This document shows, one piece after another, positions 1 through 8,600 of a stretch of DNA of 58,829 nucleotides. The position numbers and the translations under genes were made by a program. The stretch is from an uncultured Flavobacteriales bacterium. Its GTDB lineage: Bacteria > Bacteroidota > Bacteroidia > Flavobacteriales > BACL11. The notes below the pieces were generated by a model. That model worked only from the letters and a program-made list of their open reading frames with translations. It ran no database searches and had not been told where the DNA came from. Position 1 is the first letter of the stretch. Each line of letters begins with the position of its first letter. Where the stretch lies: assembly GCA_905478185.1 (NCBI GenBank), contig CAJQHO010000007.1:1-58829 (forward strand). Direction: 5' to 3'.

Positions 1-262
1 TTCCATCTACTCCATTTGTTCCATCAACACCAGCAGCACCATCATTACCGTCTACTCCGTTAGTTCCATCTATTCCGTTTGTACCTGCAGGACCTGTTAA
101 TCCAATAGGACCTTGTGCACCTGTTGCACCATCATTTCCATCTACTCCATTTGTTCCATCAACACCAGCAGCACCATCATTACCGTCTACTCCGTTAGTT
201 CCATCTATTCCGTTTGTACCTGCAGGACCTGTTAATCCAATAGGACCTTGTGCACCTGTTGC
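1..262 (-). repeat. 135-bp tandem repeat encoding 15 Gly-X-Y triplets
   Basis: Bases 1-127 and 136-262 are identical at a spacing of 135 bases, or 45 codons. The first difference is a128 versus t263. The array continues beyond the window edge, so the copy number is unknown. Identity at synonymous positions points to recent duplication or gene conversion. Confidence 0.9.
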
Positions 263-724
263 TCCTGTATCTCCTGGTAATCCCTGAATACCTTGTAATC
301 CTTGCGGACCTGGTAACATTGAACCAGAAGTTTCTGCATATAATGCATAAGGAACACTTCGTAATTGTGTAGTACCCATTACAATATAACTTGTTCCTCC
401 TGTAACATCAACAGCTACTTCGATAAAGTAAGTATGGTTTCCCCAGTCTATATTACTCCAAGATCCTGACATTACTCCTCCATCTCCAATAGAAAGATTA
501 ACTAAACCTAACTCATTAGTGGTTGCAGTATGAGCTTCAGTATAGATTGCTGTACCATTAGCTACATCCTCAATAATTGAAATCTCTAAACTTATATTCT
601 GATTAGATAGAACTTGCCAACTAGCATCTCTAATTACCGTCTGGTAAGAAAATGATTGTGGGGCTTGAGCAAATAACATTACACTTAATGTTACAGTTGC
701 TAATAATGTAAATAGTTTTTTCAT
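1..724 (-). CDS. Collagen-like repeat exported protein (3' end outside window)
   Basis: The frame is open from an ATG at 724 to the window edge, so only the N-terminal 241 residues are visible. It begins with a signal peptide (MKKLFTLLATVTLSVMLFAQ). Next comes a roughly 100-residue head of the kind found on Bacteroidota collagen-like or tail-fibre-like proteins, ending in LRSVPYALYAETSG. From about residue 130 it is uninterrupted Gly-X-Y (GPQGLQGIQGLPGDTGATG, then GxDGTNG-type triplets), so a trimeric collagen-like stalk on the cell surface is expected. The ATG lies one base after the stop of the T9SS-tail gene upstream, so the two are probably co-transcribed. The C-terminus, possibly with a sorting domain, is missing. 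The binding target is unknown. Confidence 0.85.
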   Translation of the reverse strand, partial: MKKLFTLLATVTLSVMLFAQAPQSFSYQTVIRDASWQVLSNQNISLEISIIEDVANGTAIYTEAHTATTNELGLVNLSIGDGGVMSGSWSNIDWGNHTYFIEVAVDVTGGTSYIVMGTTQLRSVPYALYAETSGSMLPGPQGLQGIQGLPGDTGATGAQGPIGLTGPAGTNGIDGTNGVDGNDGAAGVDGTNGVDGNDGATGAQGPIGLTGPAGTNGIDGTNGVDGNDGAAGVDGTNGVDG

Positions 725-725
725 C

Positions 726-1193
726 TTATTTTGATTTGTTTATTTGATAAACAGATTGCTTATCTGCTATATTTATATGTAAAAAGTAATTTCCTTGTTT
801 TAAAAAGCTAAAGTCAAATTGCTTTTGGTTCTCATCATTTAATTTATCCTTAAGAACTAGCTTTCCATTAATGTCATAAACCAATATATCGGCTTTAACA
901 TTCATTTCAAGCTCTAAAATTAAAAAATTTGTAGTAGGATTAGGATAAACTTTTGTTTTAATATCGATATTCTCAACACTTGTGTTTACTTTTAAAACGC
1001 CTTGATGAAATCCTTGAGTTAAAATAGTAGTGCTATTAGTCTGTGTCTCAACTACAATCTCTCCTAAAGTATAATCCATATTTACTCCTCCATTATTGTA
1101 GGAATTACCAGAACTAGAAATAACTGAAGGTGAGGTGATTTGCCCAAAACCAATCAAAGGCAAGCAAAGTAATATAAGTAGTAGTTTTTTCAT
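726..1193 (-). CDS. Small T9SS type A sorting-domain protein
   Basis: This is a 155-residue exported protein. The leader MKKLLLILLCLPLIGFGQ is followed by a segment with the TLGEIVVET...TQGFHQ pattern that is frequent in small Flavobacteriales T9SS proteins. The C-terminal ~75 residues form a type A sorting domain (VYPNPTTNFLILEL, then GKLVLKDKL and a GNYFLHI-type strand). It has no recognisable catalytic domain, so it may be a surface or matrix adaptor. It sits one base upstream of the collagen-like gene and 14 bases after the broken cupredoxin gene, within a run of minus-strand genes. Its first 35 bases differ by one base from those of the gene starting at 2929, which encodes an unrelated protein. 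Confidence 0.8.
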   Translation of the reverse strand: MKKLLLILLCLPLIGFGQITSPSVISSSGNSYNNGGVNMDYTLGEIVVETQTNSTTILTQGFHQGVLKVNTSVENIDIKTKVYPNPTTNFLILELEMNVKADILVYDINGKLVLKDKLNDENQKQFDFSFLKQGNYFLHINIADKQSVYQINKSK

Positions 1194-1207
1194 TGTTAAT
1201 CTATTGT

Positions 1208-1695
1208 TTATTCTATAACTATTCTTTTCTCTACTGTTCCATCATCATAGATGTAAAAGAGAGGTTGATTAGTGCCTTTTGTTTCTCTACCTAATAGGTC
1301 TGTTACTTTAAGGAGTTCTTTGTTTGTAGTGTGTTCTTTAATTGCAGCAGTTCCATCAATAACAGTAAACTCTCCAATCATTCCATTTGGAATATGAGGA
1401 GTGCAAACATATTCATATAGCCCTGCAACTTGAGGAATATATTGGAAAAAGGTATCTGCAGGTAATTGCCATATTTGATTAAAAGGAATTGCTCCATTAG
1501 GAATATTGTCAGATGTTATGGTATGAGTCATAGTTGGAGGGTCAAGCTGAACCCATTGTACAGTATCTCCTAATTGCACTGTAATATTGTTGAAGGTAGA
1601 AACTGATAGTAACCGTTCCACACCTGTATTTGATGTATATCTCCTTTTACATAAAAAGAAGAAAGAATAAGTAATATAAGTAGTAGTTTTTTCAT
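1208..1695 (-). pseudogene. Plastocyanin-like cupredoxin with T9SS tail, frameshifted
   Basis: An ATG at 1695 opens a frame reading MKKLLLILLILSSFYVKG, then VWNGYYQFLPS, but it stops at 1570-1572. The -1 frame carries the rest: NNITVQLGDTVQW, a His in THTITS, and the type 1 copper ligands in CTPHIPNGM (Cys, His, Met). It ends with the tail LLGRETKGTNQPLFYIYDDG and a final VEKRIVIE, a common Flavobacteriales T9SS C-terminus. Adding one base near 1590 (PSNNITV) would restore a single protein of about 162 residues. The predicted role is an exported blue-copper electron carrier or copper binder. The break is either true decay or a sequencing error. A GTG at 1621 could start the second frame, but the product would lack a signal peptide. 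Confidence 0.75.
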
Positions 1696-1713
1696 CTTAG
1701 TTTATTGTTTAAT

Positions 1714-2265
1714 TTATTCAATAATTATACTGTCAATTATAAGCTTGAAATTTTCATTTTTTTTATTACCAATAAGAAAAGTAATTTGTTCAATATAATC
1801 ATTATTAAAATTTTTAATATCTAATCTTCTGCCACGAAAAGATGCATACATTTCTTTTAATGGAATTATAATTTCTTCCCATTTACCTGATGTTTTGAAT
1901 GGAAGTATATATGAGTAATAATCATTTGTATTAGCTTTAATTCTCAATTGATATTCCTTTTCATCTCCTTTTATCTTTAATTTGATGCTCTTTTTGTCCT
2001 TAATATAGATTCTTTTGCAATTATACCTTACAGAAGCAAAACCACCATTATAAGCTGTAGATATTTTTCCGCCAAAAACTCCATTACTATTTTTGTTTAT
2101 GGTTAAATTACTTTTAGAGACTCCGCCCATCACATCATCATTAACAATCACCCATTCTTGTAAATTATCTTCATTATTAAAATGATAGATAACATTTTGA
2201 GAGAAAAGAAACTTTAAATTAAAAAACATTAAAAAGAAAGTTAATATAAGTAGTAGTTTTTTCAT
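1714..2265 (-). CDS. CIA30-family exported protein
   Basis: This 183-residue protein has a leader (MKKLLLILTFFLMFFNLKF) followed by a CIA30 (complex I intermediate-associated protein 30) fold. The family hallmark VNDDVMGGVS lies at about residues 41-50, followed by FGGKIST and YQLRIKANTND motifs. The fold is a galactose-binding-like jelly roll. Bacterial members are often secreted or fused to other domains, and their substrates are unknown. Cleavage after the leader (FLFSQ) implies export rather than a mitochondrial-type assembly role. The first 24 bases are identical to those of the genes starting at 1193 and 1695. The stop is 18 bases upstream of the cupredoxin ATG. Confidence 0.8.
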   Translation of the reverse strand: MKKLLLILTFFLMFFNLKFLFSQNVIYHFNNEDNLQEWVIVNDDVMGGVSKSNLTINKNSNGVFGGKISTAYNGGFASVRYNCKRIYIKDKKSIKLKIKGDEKEYQLRIKANTNDYYSYILPFKTSGKWEEIIIPLKEMYASFRGRRLDIKNFNNDYIEQITFLIGNKKNENFKLIIDSIIIE

Positions 2266-2282
2266 CTTAGTTGTTTGTTAAT

Positions 2283-2438
2283 CTATTTTTTTAATTGTTC
2301 CTTTCTTAAATGGCATAATCTATCGTTTAGTATATAATAGAAAATAGGCTCTTTTGTTTTAAAATTTGCAAGTAGTTCCAAATGATATTTCTTTAATCCA
2401 ATCGTTGAATGTGAAGTTGATGGCTCTAATAATAGTAA
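2283..2438 (-). other. Gap between two minus-strand genes holding an open, start-less frame
   Basis: The 160 bases between 2266 and 2425 contain a 51-codon open frame that ends in TAG at 2283-2285. It reads LLEPSTSHSTIGLKKYHLEL and onward with no ATG. A second frame in the same stretch is also open for about 26 codons and contains FTFNDWIKEISFG. Either could be the eroded 3' end of a lost gene. No hairpin terminator is evident. The leader-gene spacer ATAGATTAACAA lies at the 3' end, just before the CIA30 ATG. Confidence 0.2.
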
Positions 2439-2929
2439 TATGATTCATATATTATGGCAAGTATAAAAGCTAATAATCCAAATGCTAATCCAATAATTGA
2501 TAAAGTTTTTCTGCTATTTTTCTTAAACAATCCAATAACTCCAAGAACAAGCGCTACAGAACTAAAAATCCAAGTATATACTATTGTTGTCAATAATGCT
2601 GTTACACCAAAAACTAATGCTAAAAGTCCATAAATATCAAATCTACCACTTTCTAATTTAGAGTTATTATTACCTTTTATAATATCTTTTGTTCCATCAG
2701 AGTATCTTATCATTATTACGTCTGATTTATTAATAGAAAATAAAGGACCTTCTAAATTGTCACATTTCTTATATTTAATTAAATCTGGCGTGACTTCAAT
2801 AACTTTTGCAGAAATCTCTTTTCCGTCTTTTAAAATAATATTATCACATTCTTCAAAAAATGTATTTATTGGAAAAGATGCAAGCCCAATCATAGGCAAG
2901 CAAAGTAATATAAGTAATAGTTTTTTCAT
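2426..2929 (-). CDS. Exported membrane protein with DUF4190-like hydrophobic tail
   Basis: This is a 167-residue protein with leader MKKLLLILLCLPMIGLAS. A soluble segment at about residues 27-90 has the pattern IILKDGKEISAKVIEV...IKYKK...VIMIRYSDGTKDII, a small beta-rich module common in Bacteroidota exported proteins of unknown function. Three closely spaced transmembrane segments (about residues 99-162) resemble DUF4190, with GVIGLFKKNSRKTLSIIGLA at the centre. The ATG overlaps the stop of the upstream lipoprotein gene by four bases (ATGA), implying translational coupling. Its first 69 bases match the 5' end of the 90-aa gene at 35497 with about six mismatches. The function is unknown. Confidence 0.7.
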   Translation of the reverse strand: MKKLLLILLCLPMIGLASFPINTFFEECDNIILKDGKEISAKVIEVTPDLIKYKKCDNLEGPLFSINKSDVIMIRYSDGTKDIIKGNNNSKLESGRFDIYGLLALVFGVTALLTTIVYTWIFSSVALVLGVIGLFKKNSRKTLSIIGLAFGLLAFILAIIYESYYYY

Positions 2930-3285
2930 TGTTTATCGCCTTCCCAAGTTCCTGTAAAACCAACTGATGAATTAGTCCAAGTTCCGCTTCCAGAATTACC
3001 GCTAAGTTGTCCAACAAAATTACTCCCAAGTGTGCCAGACCCAGCTGTTGCTGAAAAAGATCCGTTAGATGTTACTGAACCACTTAAATTTTGATTATCT
3101 CCAATAGAATTAGTTGAACTTCCGTTAATATCCCCAGTTGAAGAAATTGTAGCAGCCCAAACTCCAGAATCATCACCTGAATAAGTTCCAGTCCAATTTC
3201 CAGTAAAAATATTATCTTCCTCTTCTTTCTTACAAGCTGAAAATATAATTGATACTGCTAATAATGTGTAAAGTAGTTTTTTCAT
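2926..3285 (-). CDS. Small Gly/Ser/Thr-rich lipoprotein
   Basis: This 119-residue lipoprotein has signal MKKLLYTLLAVSIIFSAC with the lipobox Cys at residue 18. The mature part is short and rich in Gly, Ser, Thr and Asn, with repeating Trp-Thr-Gly motifs (GNWTGTYSGDDSGVW, GSGTWTNSSVGFTGTWEG). These suggest a small beta-barrel or beta-sandwich of the lipocalin-like type often found in Bacteroidota lipoproteins. No catalytic residues are recognisable. The 3' end overlaps the next gene's ATG by four bases. The function is unknown. Confidence 0.7.
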   Translation of the reverse strand: MKKLLYTLLAVSIIFSACKKEEEDNIFTGNWTGTYSGDDSGVWAATISSTGDINGSSTNSIGDNQNLSGSVTSNGSFSATAGSGTLGSNFVGQLSGNSGSGTWTNSSVGFTGTWEGDKQ

Positions 3286-3341
3286 AATTATATGTTTTAA
3301 AGTTTTTAAAGTCCAAAGATAATGATTAAAAAGTTAAATCT

Positions 3342-3360
3342 TCTACGAAAAACACGTAGA
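3342..3360 (-). terminator. Weak hairpin downstream of the OmpA-type gene
   Basis: The 6-bp inverted repeat TCTACG/CGTAGA has a 7-base loop. On the minus strand it is followed by an AT-rich stretch with a run of five T's (AACTTTTT) about 10 bases further on. The stem is short, so termination is uncertain. Confidence 0.35.
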
Positions 3361-3480
3361 GGATAATTTCTTAACTATTCCCCAATTTGTCTTAGTATCA
3401 CAGATGTATTTAGCTACATACATACTAGCACTCTTTTCATAAGGCTCGTGCTTTAGGTATTTACCTATAAGGTTACTCAT
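3343..3480 (-). CDS. Possible 45-aa small ORF after the OmpA gene
   Basis: An ATG at 3480 overlaps the stop region of the OmpA-type gene, and the frame runs 45 codons to TAG at 3343-3345. It reads MSNLIGKYLKHEPYEKSASM and then YVAKYICDTKTNWG. The stop codon lies inside a hairpin that may be the OmpA terminator. It has no signal peptide and no family I recognise. It could be a small coupled gene, a remnant, or chance. Confidence 0.25.
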   Translation of the reverse strand: MSNLIGKYLKHEPYEKSASMYVAKYICDTKTNWGIVKKLSSTCFS

Positions 3481-4471
3481 CAAGCAATTCAAACAAATCA
3501 TCTAAGTTAGGTGATAGTATCATTTCAATTCTTCTGTTAGCACTTCTTCCTTCTTTAGTTTTATTAGTTGCAATAGGAACAAATTCTGCTCTACCAGCAG
3601 CTGTTAATTGTAAAGGATCTAAACTTGGGGTTTTCAAAAGTACTTTTACAACATTGGTTGCTCGCATCACACTCAAATCCCAATTGTCTTTTACCAAACC
3701 TCTACCGCTTAATGGTATGCTATCGGTATGTCCTTCAACTAAAATTTCCAAATCCTTTTGGCTAGCAAGTGCAGTAGCTAATTTACTTAATGCGGAAACG
3801 CCTCCACTGTTTACTTCATATTTTCCACTCGCAAAAAGCAAATCTTCTTCTAAGGAAATGTACACTTTTCCGTTTTTCTGAACTACTGTAAGTCCCTCAC
3901 CCTCTAAACCAATTAATGCTTTGGAAATAGAAGATTTAAGTGCAGTAACTATCGAATCTTTTTTATTGATAATTGTTTCTAATTCTGTTACTCTAGCAGA
4001 ACGAGCATCTAATTCTTCTTGGGCTAATTTTAGCTCATCTTCCTTTGCTTCCAATGATGCTGAGAGTTTATTAAGCTCATCTTCTTTTGCAAAAAGTTCA
4101 GTTTGTGCTTGTTCCAATTGCTCCAACAATTTCTTAGTTTCTTTGGCCTTATCAGCCATATACCTACTATTCTTGGAAGTCAATAAATCATATGCATCAC
4201 TTAGCTCGCTATACTTGCTTTGTAAAGTAGTAAGTGCAATTCCGTTCTGAACAGAGTCGTTTCTCATTTCAGAAATTTGAGATTTTAAGGAAATAATAGT
4301 TCCTTCTTGCTCCTCAATAGTTCCGTTAAGTTGCAACACTTTTTTCTCCTGTGTAGTTAAAGCTGATTTAGTAGCGTCATGTTCCATAACTAAAGCATTA
4401 TATATTTTTGGAGTTACACACGAGCTTAATACCAATAATAGTGTACTAATATAAAGAATTGACTTTTGCAT
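3473..4471 (-). CDS. OmpA-family lipoprotein with coiled-coil stalk
   Basis: This is a 332-residue envelope protein. It has a lipoprotein signal, MQKSILYISTLLLVLSSC. Residues ~30-175 form a heptad-rich coiled coil full of Glu, Lys and Leu (for example LEQLEQAQTELFAKEDEL). Residues ~205-320 form an OmpA C-terminal peptidoglycan-binding domain, with VEGHTDSIPLSG and GRAEFVPIATNKTKEGRSAN followed by RRIEM. It should anchor in the outer membrane and reach the peptidoglycan. A TAGTTTTG box lies about 26 bases upstream on the minus strand (4497-4504), a possible promoter -7 element. A hairpin follows the gene. Confidence 0.88.
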   Translation of the reverse strand: MQKSILYISTLLLVLSSCVTPKIYNALVMEHDATKSALTTQEKKVLQLNGTIEEQEGTIISLKSQISEMRNDSVQNGIALTTLQSKYSELSDAYDLLTSKNSRYMADKAKETKKLLEQLEQAQTELFAKEDELNKLSASLEAKEDELKLAQEELDARSARVTELETIINKKDSIVTALKSSISKALIGLEGEGLTVVQKNGKVYISLEEDLLFASGKYEVNSGGVSALSKLATALASQKDLEILVEGHTDSIPLSGRGLVKDNWDLSVMRATNVVKVLLKTPSLDPLQLTAAGRAEFVPIATNKTKEGRSANRRIEMILSPNLDDLFELLDE

Positions 4472-4570
4472 AATTTAATGATTTTTAATCTGATATCAAA
4501 ACTACAAAAAAGGAAGCTTAGTATTTTGTTCTTATTTTTACTTTTCAACAGCAATACTTTAACTACTAAA

Positions 4571-4598
4571 CAAAAAAGCACACTAAAAAGTGTGCTTA
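4571..4598 (-). terminator. Rho-independent terminator after the YXWGXW gene
   Basis: A perfect 9-bp stem (AAGCACACT/AGTGTGCTT) with a four-base loop lies at 4576-4597. On the minus strand it is followed by a run of T's. It sits 8 bases beyond the stop of the 4606-5037 gene and separates it from the OmpA gene. Confidence 0.85.
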
Positions 4599-4605
4599 AT
4601 TTATC

Positions 4606-5037
4606 TTAGTATTCTAATGCCCAATACCCTTCCACCCAAAAGAACCCTCTAGGGCTTATTTCCCAAAATCCAGGTACCCACATATGATTTCGTTTAACTC
4701 TTTTCCATCTTGCTTTTTGCCAAGTATAGCTTCCGTAATAAACATTCCATTTCCAGTAACCCTCTACCCAAATATATCCAGTTCTATTATAAGTTGGTCT
4801 GTTTACAATTACTCTTGGTCTATTTGGCTTGCTAACAACTACTCTATTTCTGTTGGTTTTTACCCTAACATTTTGCCTGTTATTATGATGATTAGAGTGA
4901 TTTCCTCTATTGGTTTTTACAACAACCTTCTTATTTGTCCTTCCTTTATTTGTTTTGACTCTTACTTGTGCGCTAGCTGATACTCCTACTAAAAAGAGGG
5001 CTATAAGTAGTAGTTTGCTAAAAATTGTCTTTTTCAT
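4606..5037 (-). CDS. YXWGXW repeat-containing exported protein
   Basis: The start is set at the ATG at 5037 because it opens a clean signal peptide (MKKTIFSKLLLIALFLVGVS followed by ASAQ). The open frame extends 30 codons upstream but overlaps the divergent DUF502 start. The mature ~120 residues are very basic (Lys, Arg, Asn) at the N-terminal side. The C-terminal half has three aromatic repeats of the YXWGXW/WXXGXW type (YIWVEGYWKW, HMWVPGFWEI, FFWVEGYWAL). Family members are small periplasmic or surface proteins of unknown function. A strong terminator follows. Bases 5002-5016 share 15 nt with the leader repeat of the neighbouring gene array. Confidence 0.8.
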   Translation of the reverse strand: MKKTIFSKLLLIALFLVGVSASAQVRVKTNKGRTNKKVVVKTNRGNHSNHHNNRQNVRVKTNRNRVVVSKPNRPRVIVNRPTYNRTGYIWVEGYWKWNVYYGSYTWQKARWKRVKRNHMWVPGFWEISPRGFFWVEGYWALEY

Positions 5038-5097
5038 GGCTATTGTTTTTAAGATTAGTATTTTTATGACTTTAAAATTGAATGAGAATTTAAAGAT

Positions 5098-5649
5098 ATG
5101 AAAAAAATTATAAATTACTTTTTGCAAGGATTATTATACATTGTACCTATAACGGTAACTTTGTATGTTGTAGTATGGACTTTCCAAAAAATTGATGGAA
5201 TTCTACCATTTCAATTCCCTGGACTTGGTTTAATTATCATTATTTCATTAATCACAATTATTGGGTTTCTAGGATCGGCAGTTATTACTAGTCCTATCAA
5301 TGCTTTTTTTCAAAATTTATTAAAAAGAGCTCCTTTACTTAAAACTATTTATTCATCAGTAAAGGATTTGATGAACACATTTGTTGGTAATAAAAAAGGG
5401 TTTTCTGAGCCCGTATTAGTTAAAATCTATGAGAACTCAACTATTGAAAGAATAGGATTTATTACTAATGAAGATGTAGAAACGCTTAATATTGCAAAAG
5501 GAAAAGTACTCGTTTATATGCCACACTCTTATGCAATTTCAGGACAATTATTTGTGGTAGAGAAAAAGAATGTATCCCCTATTGATAAATCCTCAGCAGA
5601 GATTATGAAACTTATAGTTTCTGGGGGGGTAACCGAAATTGACAATTAA
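5098..5649 (+). CDS. DUF502 family membrane protein
   Basis: This 183-residue protein matches DUF502. Two N-terminal transmembrane segments (residues ~5-28 and ~38-62) frame a short loop (FQKIDGILPF). The cytoplasmic domain contains LKTIYSSVKDLMNTFVGNKK, a GFITNEDVE-type motif and VLVYMPHSYAISGQLFVVE. The family is widespread and its function is unresolved. It is transcribed divergently from the YXWGXW gene across a 60-base gap, and its stop is 9 bases before the PNGase-like gene. Confidence 0.85.
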   Translation: MKKIINYFLQGLLYIVPITVTLYVVVWTFQKIDGILPFQFPGLGLIIIISLITIIGFLGSAVITSPINAFFQNLLKRAPLLKTIYSSVKDLMNTFVGNKKGFSEPVLVKIYENSTIERIGFITNEDVETLNIAKGKVLVYMPHSYAISGQLFVVEKKNVSPIDKSSAEIMKLIVSGGVTEIDN

Positions 5650-5658
5650 AAACATAAC

Positions 5659-8600
5659 ATGAAAAAAATATTTTACTTACTAATAGCAATATTCATCATT
5701 ATCCAAAGTTCAGCTCAAAACCCAGGGGACACCATAGTTGTGCAAACTTTTGATTATAATATGACATATGGAAGCGGGCCTTGGTCAGGAGGTGATAGGG
5801 ATACTATTGCTCATTTCCCAAATGACCCTAATCTAACCTTTGAAAAAATTATATTATCCTATAATATGAGATGTAAGGATAATGTGGTAAATACAAACGG
5901 ACAATCAAATAGCATAGGTTGTGGAGCTTGGGACTATTCTTGTCATACTTATATTCATGATTCAACAAGAATTGATTCTATTTTATCTTATCAATCAAGT
6001 CATACTGTTTCATCTTTTTCTGGAAGCGTTTATAATTATTCTTTAAATCCGGTTTATAATTTTTATCAATACCAACAGCAAACTGCTATAATAAATTCAA
6101 TAGTTTCGGAAGACACTATTCAGATAGGAAATGGTGCAGATTCCCTTGATTTTGTAATTGCAACAGAGCAAAATTCTCATAAGTCTCAGTTTTTGTACAA
6201 AGCAAATGAATTGATTGCTTTAGGATTAATAAATGACACAATCAATGCGCTTTCATTTAATGTGCTTAGCAATACTCAGGCAGCAAATTTCTTAACAATA
6301 AAATTAAAGCATACTGCCGACAGCATATTAAGTAATGTAAATCCTCATCTAAATGGATTTACGGAAGTTTATAATGCAAATACAATTCTTAATAATGGTG
6401 TTAACCGATTCCAATTTATTCATGACTTTGTTTGGGATTCAGTGTCTAATATAATAGTTGAATTCTCAATAACAAATTCAACTGCTGTAGGTACAAGCTT
6501 AATTGAAGGAGAACAAACAAATGATAACTTAGGATTGTTTTCAAATGACGCAAATTATATTACTGTAAATTCTGCTGAAAGTATTGATTTACCGGTTGCT
6601 GCAATGAGCAATATATCTGATGAGGTTACAGTTTCATTTTGGATTAATGGGAACGAGAATGTAATGCCTCAGAATACTACAATATTGGAAGCTTATGATG
6701 CAAATAATTACAGAACGTTAAATATCCACTTTCCTTGGAGTAATGGCAGGATGTATTGGGACTGTGGGAATAGCGGGACTACATCTTATGATAGAATTGA
6801 CAAAGCAGCATCATTAAGTGAATATACAGATGGATGGAGTCATTGGGCATTTACAAAAAATGCAAATACCGGAGATTTAAAAATATACAGAAATGGTGTA
6901 TTATGGCATTCAGGAACTGGTTTTACAAGAACAATAGATATAGCAACATTAAAATTAGCAAGTCAGGGTAATTCTAACGGATATTTTTGGGATGGACACA
7001 TAAAAGAGTTAAGAATATTTGACAAAGAACTATCTATGTCAACTATAAGCGAATGGTTAAATAAACGAATTGATAGTTCACATCCTGATTATACAAATTT
7101 AGTTGCTCATTATCCTTTAAATGAGGGTCAAGGGACAACATCTTTAGACAATACAACAAGTCAACAAATTGCAACTTTTAGTGGAAATGTTAATTGGGGC
7201 TATACTAGAGGAGATGAAATAGGTCAATTTTTTACAGAAGTAAATTCTCGACCAAATATTAACTTTTACCAGGGCCAGTATTCTTTAACTATTAATACTG
7301 ATGCAATATTAGATTCATTAATTGCTAGCGCAAATACTGTTACGCAATATGCAATAGAGCCCAATTATGGAACTTTACAAAATGATAGTATTGCTACTGT
7401 TTCTACTAACACTTATTGGGAGGCATTGTCTTATTTATTTGATGGAAATGGAAATGTGTTAAGTGTAGATACAACAAACATTGATGGGTCAATTTCTATT
7501 ACTGATTTAATCTATTATAAACGTTACCCAATGGCTTTTCAAATCATGTCATTTGTCACTCCATATGGTGCATATCTGGATTTAGGGATTGAAGGTAAAA
7601 CATGGTATTTTGATGTTACCGATTACGCTCCAGTTTTAAAAGGAAATAAGCAAATCACAATGGGTGGTGGTGGACAATGGCAAGAAGATATGGATATTAA
7701 ATTTTTATTTATTGTTGGGACACCTACTAGAGATGTATTAGAAATGCAACAAATATGGAGGCCGCAATCAAAAGGGTATGGATCAATTATTGATGATAAT
7801 GCTTTCGAGCCAAGAGATGTATTAATGCATCCCAATGCAACTGCCTATAAGATAAGAACTACAATAACAGGACATGGTCAAGAAGGTGAATTTATACCTC
7901 AGAATCATACAATCAATATTGATGGGGGTTCGGTTGATTATACTTGGCAAGTTTGGACTGAGTGTGCTGAAAACCCAATTTTTCCACAAGGTGGAACTTG
8001 GATTTATGATAGAGCTGGCTGGTGCCCTGGACAAGCATCTGATCTAAGAGAAGATGATATTACTTCATTAGTCACACCAGGTCAAATACATAATATAGAT
8101 TATGGGATTGTTAGCGCCACTGGGGCTTCTAATTATTGGGTAAGTTCCCAGCTAGTTAGTTATGATGAAACAAATTTTACTTTAGATGCTGCTATAGTTG
8201 ACATTTTATCCCCTACTAATAAAGTAAATTATCAGAAAGCAAACCCTATTTGCTCAAAACCAGAAATTACTATCCAGAATACAGGGAGTACTCCTATAAC
8301 ATCATTAACAATTGAGTATTGGATTAATAATGCTCCTTCTAAAGAATCATTTACATGGACGGGAATCCTTTCTTTCCTCCAAAAGGAGACTATAAAGCTC
8401 CCGGATCCAAGCTCTTTATGGGATAACATGACTATTAATAATAACTCATTTCATGTTGAAATAATAAATAGTAATGGAGGGGCAGATCAGTATATTCATA
8501 ATAACAAAATGAGTTCAACTTTTGACCCTACACCTATTTATCCTAATACTTTTGCGTTATGGTTTCAAACTAATAGTGGAGTAATTAATACCTTTACTCA

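Noticed and set aside
3654..4250. Plus-strand ORFs opposite the OmpA gene
   Set aside because: These are shadow frames of a well-supported coiled-coil/OmpA gene, with Ser-rich composition typical of antisense reading.
5038..5127. 30-codon N-terminal extension of the YXWGXW gene
   Set aside because: The extension overlaps the divergent DUF502 start and places a hydrophobic, Phe-rich stretch before a perfect signal peptide. The ATG at 5037 is the better start.
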